A DNA stretch of 64,000 nt, taken from NCBI RefSeq assembly GCF_001636055.1, contig NZ_CP011789.1:3100001-3164000 (forward strand), in the 5' to 3' direction. This document shows positions 63,562 through 64,000 of the stretch, one piece after another (within the stretch, counting starts at the first letter, position 1; the number at the start of each line of letters is the position of its first letter). This DNA is from Pseudomonas putida. GTDB lineage: Bacteria; Pseudomonadota; Gammaproteobacteria; Pseudomonadales; Pseudomonadaceae. Under the pieces are notes generated by a model, which was not told the DNA's origin, searched no databases, and saw only the letters and a program-made list of their open reading frames with translations. Both the position numbers and the translations under genes were made by a program.

Positions 63562-63861
63562 ATGGAAACCCTGAACTTTCAATTCCCCGCTGCGCAACCG
63601 GGCCGTGGCCGTGCCCTGGTCGGCTGCGTCAGCTCCGGCGACCTGGAGGTGCTGATCGAGCCCGGCCAGGCCGGCAGCCTCGATATCCAGGTCGTGACCT
63701 CGGTCAACGGCAGCCAGGCACGCTGGAGCCAGCTGTTCCAGCGCCTGTTCGACGGCCGCAGCTTGCCTGCGCTGAAGATCGACATCCATGATTTCGGCGC
63801 CACGCCCGGCGTAGTGCGCCTGCGCCTGGAACAAGGCTTCGAGGAGATCGGCCATGACTGA
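63562..63861 (+). CDS. mdcC: Malonate decarboxylase acyl-carrier protein (delta subunit)
   Basis: A 99-residue acyl-carrier protein that carries the phosphoribosyl-dephospho-CoA arm and shuttles acetyl/malonyl groups. The family pattern around RALVGCVSSGDLEVLIEP marks the likely prosthetic-group serine. Start 63562 (METLNFQFPA) is one base after the mdcB stop; the reading frame extends further upstream within mdcB but that part is not MdcC. It overlaps the mdcD start by eight bases. Confidence 0.93.
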   Translation: METLNFQFPAAQPGRGRALVGCVSSGDLEVLIEPGQAGSLDIQVVTSVNGSQARWSQLFQRLFDGRSLPALKIDIHDFGATPGVVRLRLEQGFEEIGHD

Positions 63862-64000
63862 TAACGAACGCCTGTTGCACAGCCGCAGTTTCGTCGAACT
63901 GGGGGCCCGCCAGCGTGCCAGGGCCTTGCTCGATGCGGGCAGTTTCCGCGAGCTGCTTGGCCCCTTCGACCGCCTGATGTCGCCCTGGCTGCCACGCCAA
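63854..64000 (+). CDS. mdcD: Malonate decarboxylase beta subunit, N-terminal part
   Basis: The first 49 residues (MTDNERLLHSRSFVELGARQ, then RALLDAGSFRELLGPFDRLMSPWL) match the start of MdcD, which with MdcE forms the decarboxylase releasing CO2 from malonyl-S-ACP. The ATG overlaps the mdcC stop (ATGACTGA). The gene runs off the end of the window, so the catalytic core is not seen. Confidence 0.88.
   Translation, partial: MTDNERLLHSRSFVELGARQRARALLDAGSFRELLGPFDRLMSPWLPRQ

Overview
The window is GC-rich, densely coded DNA from a fluorescent pseudomonad, most likely the Pseudomonas putida group. This rests on an MvaT/MvaU-type xenogeneic silencer, an OprD-family porin, a MexEF-OprN-type RND pump, a DUF2388 protein, a malonate decarboxylase (mdc) operon, a gamma-glutamylated polyamine route, and short GTGGGAGC / CGCGG-type REP hairpins between genes. 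No rRNA, tRNA, CRISPR array, transposase or integrase was recognised. All gene names come from reading the proteins; no database search was run.

Layout. 0.1-5.3 kb: shikimate dehydrogenase-like enzyme, a small conserved protein, glyoxalase I, MvaU/TurB-like silencer, OprD porin, precorrin-6A synthase (cobF) and a lone receiver. 5.5-12.0 kb: a tightly overlapping signalling cassette (CHASE3-GAF hybrid kinase with three receivers, CheR, receiver-less CheB, REC-histidine kinase, lone receiver). 12.0-24.6 kb: LysE exporter, NifS-like desulfurase, a lipoprotein, LysR/acyl-CoA dehydrogenase pair, TerC, an orphan ProX-like binding protein, a dCache chemoreceptor, an antiporter-family permease and a LysR regulator. 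24.7-28.9 kb: a second leuC/leuD pair with a 2-hydroxycarboxylate transporter and a divergent TetR regulator; a perfect 19-bp palindrome lies between the divergent genes. 29.0-36.0 kb: mexEF-oprN and an upstream MexS-like oxidoreductase. 36.2-42.1 kb: an AhpD-like protein with a divergent AraC regulator, a DUF2388 protein, and an MFS/LysR/aspartase-fumarase operon whose MFS gene carries an in-frame TGA. 42.5-51.9 kb: TonB receptor plus NtaA-type flavin monooxygenase, an L-serine catabolic module (LysR, sdaA, sdaC), a haloacetate dehalogenase with the fluoroacetate-type residue set, a dctA 3' remnant and a DUF3313 lipoprotein. 52.0-57.7 kb: polyamine oxidase, binding protein, gamma-glutamylpolyamine synthetase, AraC regulator, PIG-L deacetylase. 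58.0-60.9 kb: a visibly AT-richer, membrane-anchored KAP P-loop NTPase. 61.1 kb to the end: mdcABC and the start of mdcD.

Functionally this is an accessory-rich catabolic and stress region: uptake proteins sit beside the enzymes that use their substrates (serine, polyamines, a 2-hydroxyacid or unsaturated dicarboxylate, haloacetates, malonate), mostly with a divergent or embedded local regulator. The most novel-looking items are the orphan KAP NTPase (defence candidate), the methylation/esterase-equipped multi-kinase cassette with no receptor or CheA of its own, and the TetR-controlled LeuCD-2HCT cluster.
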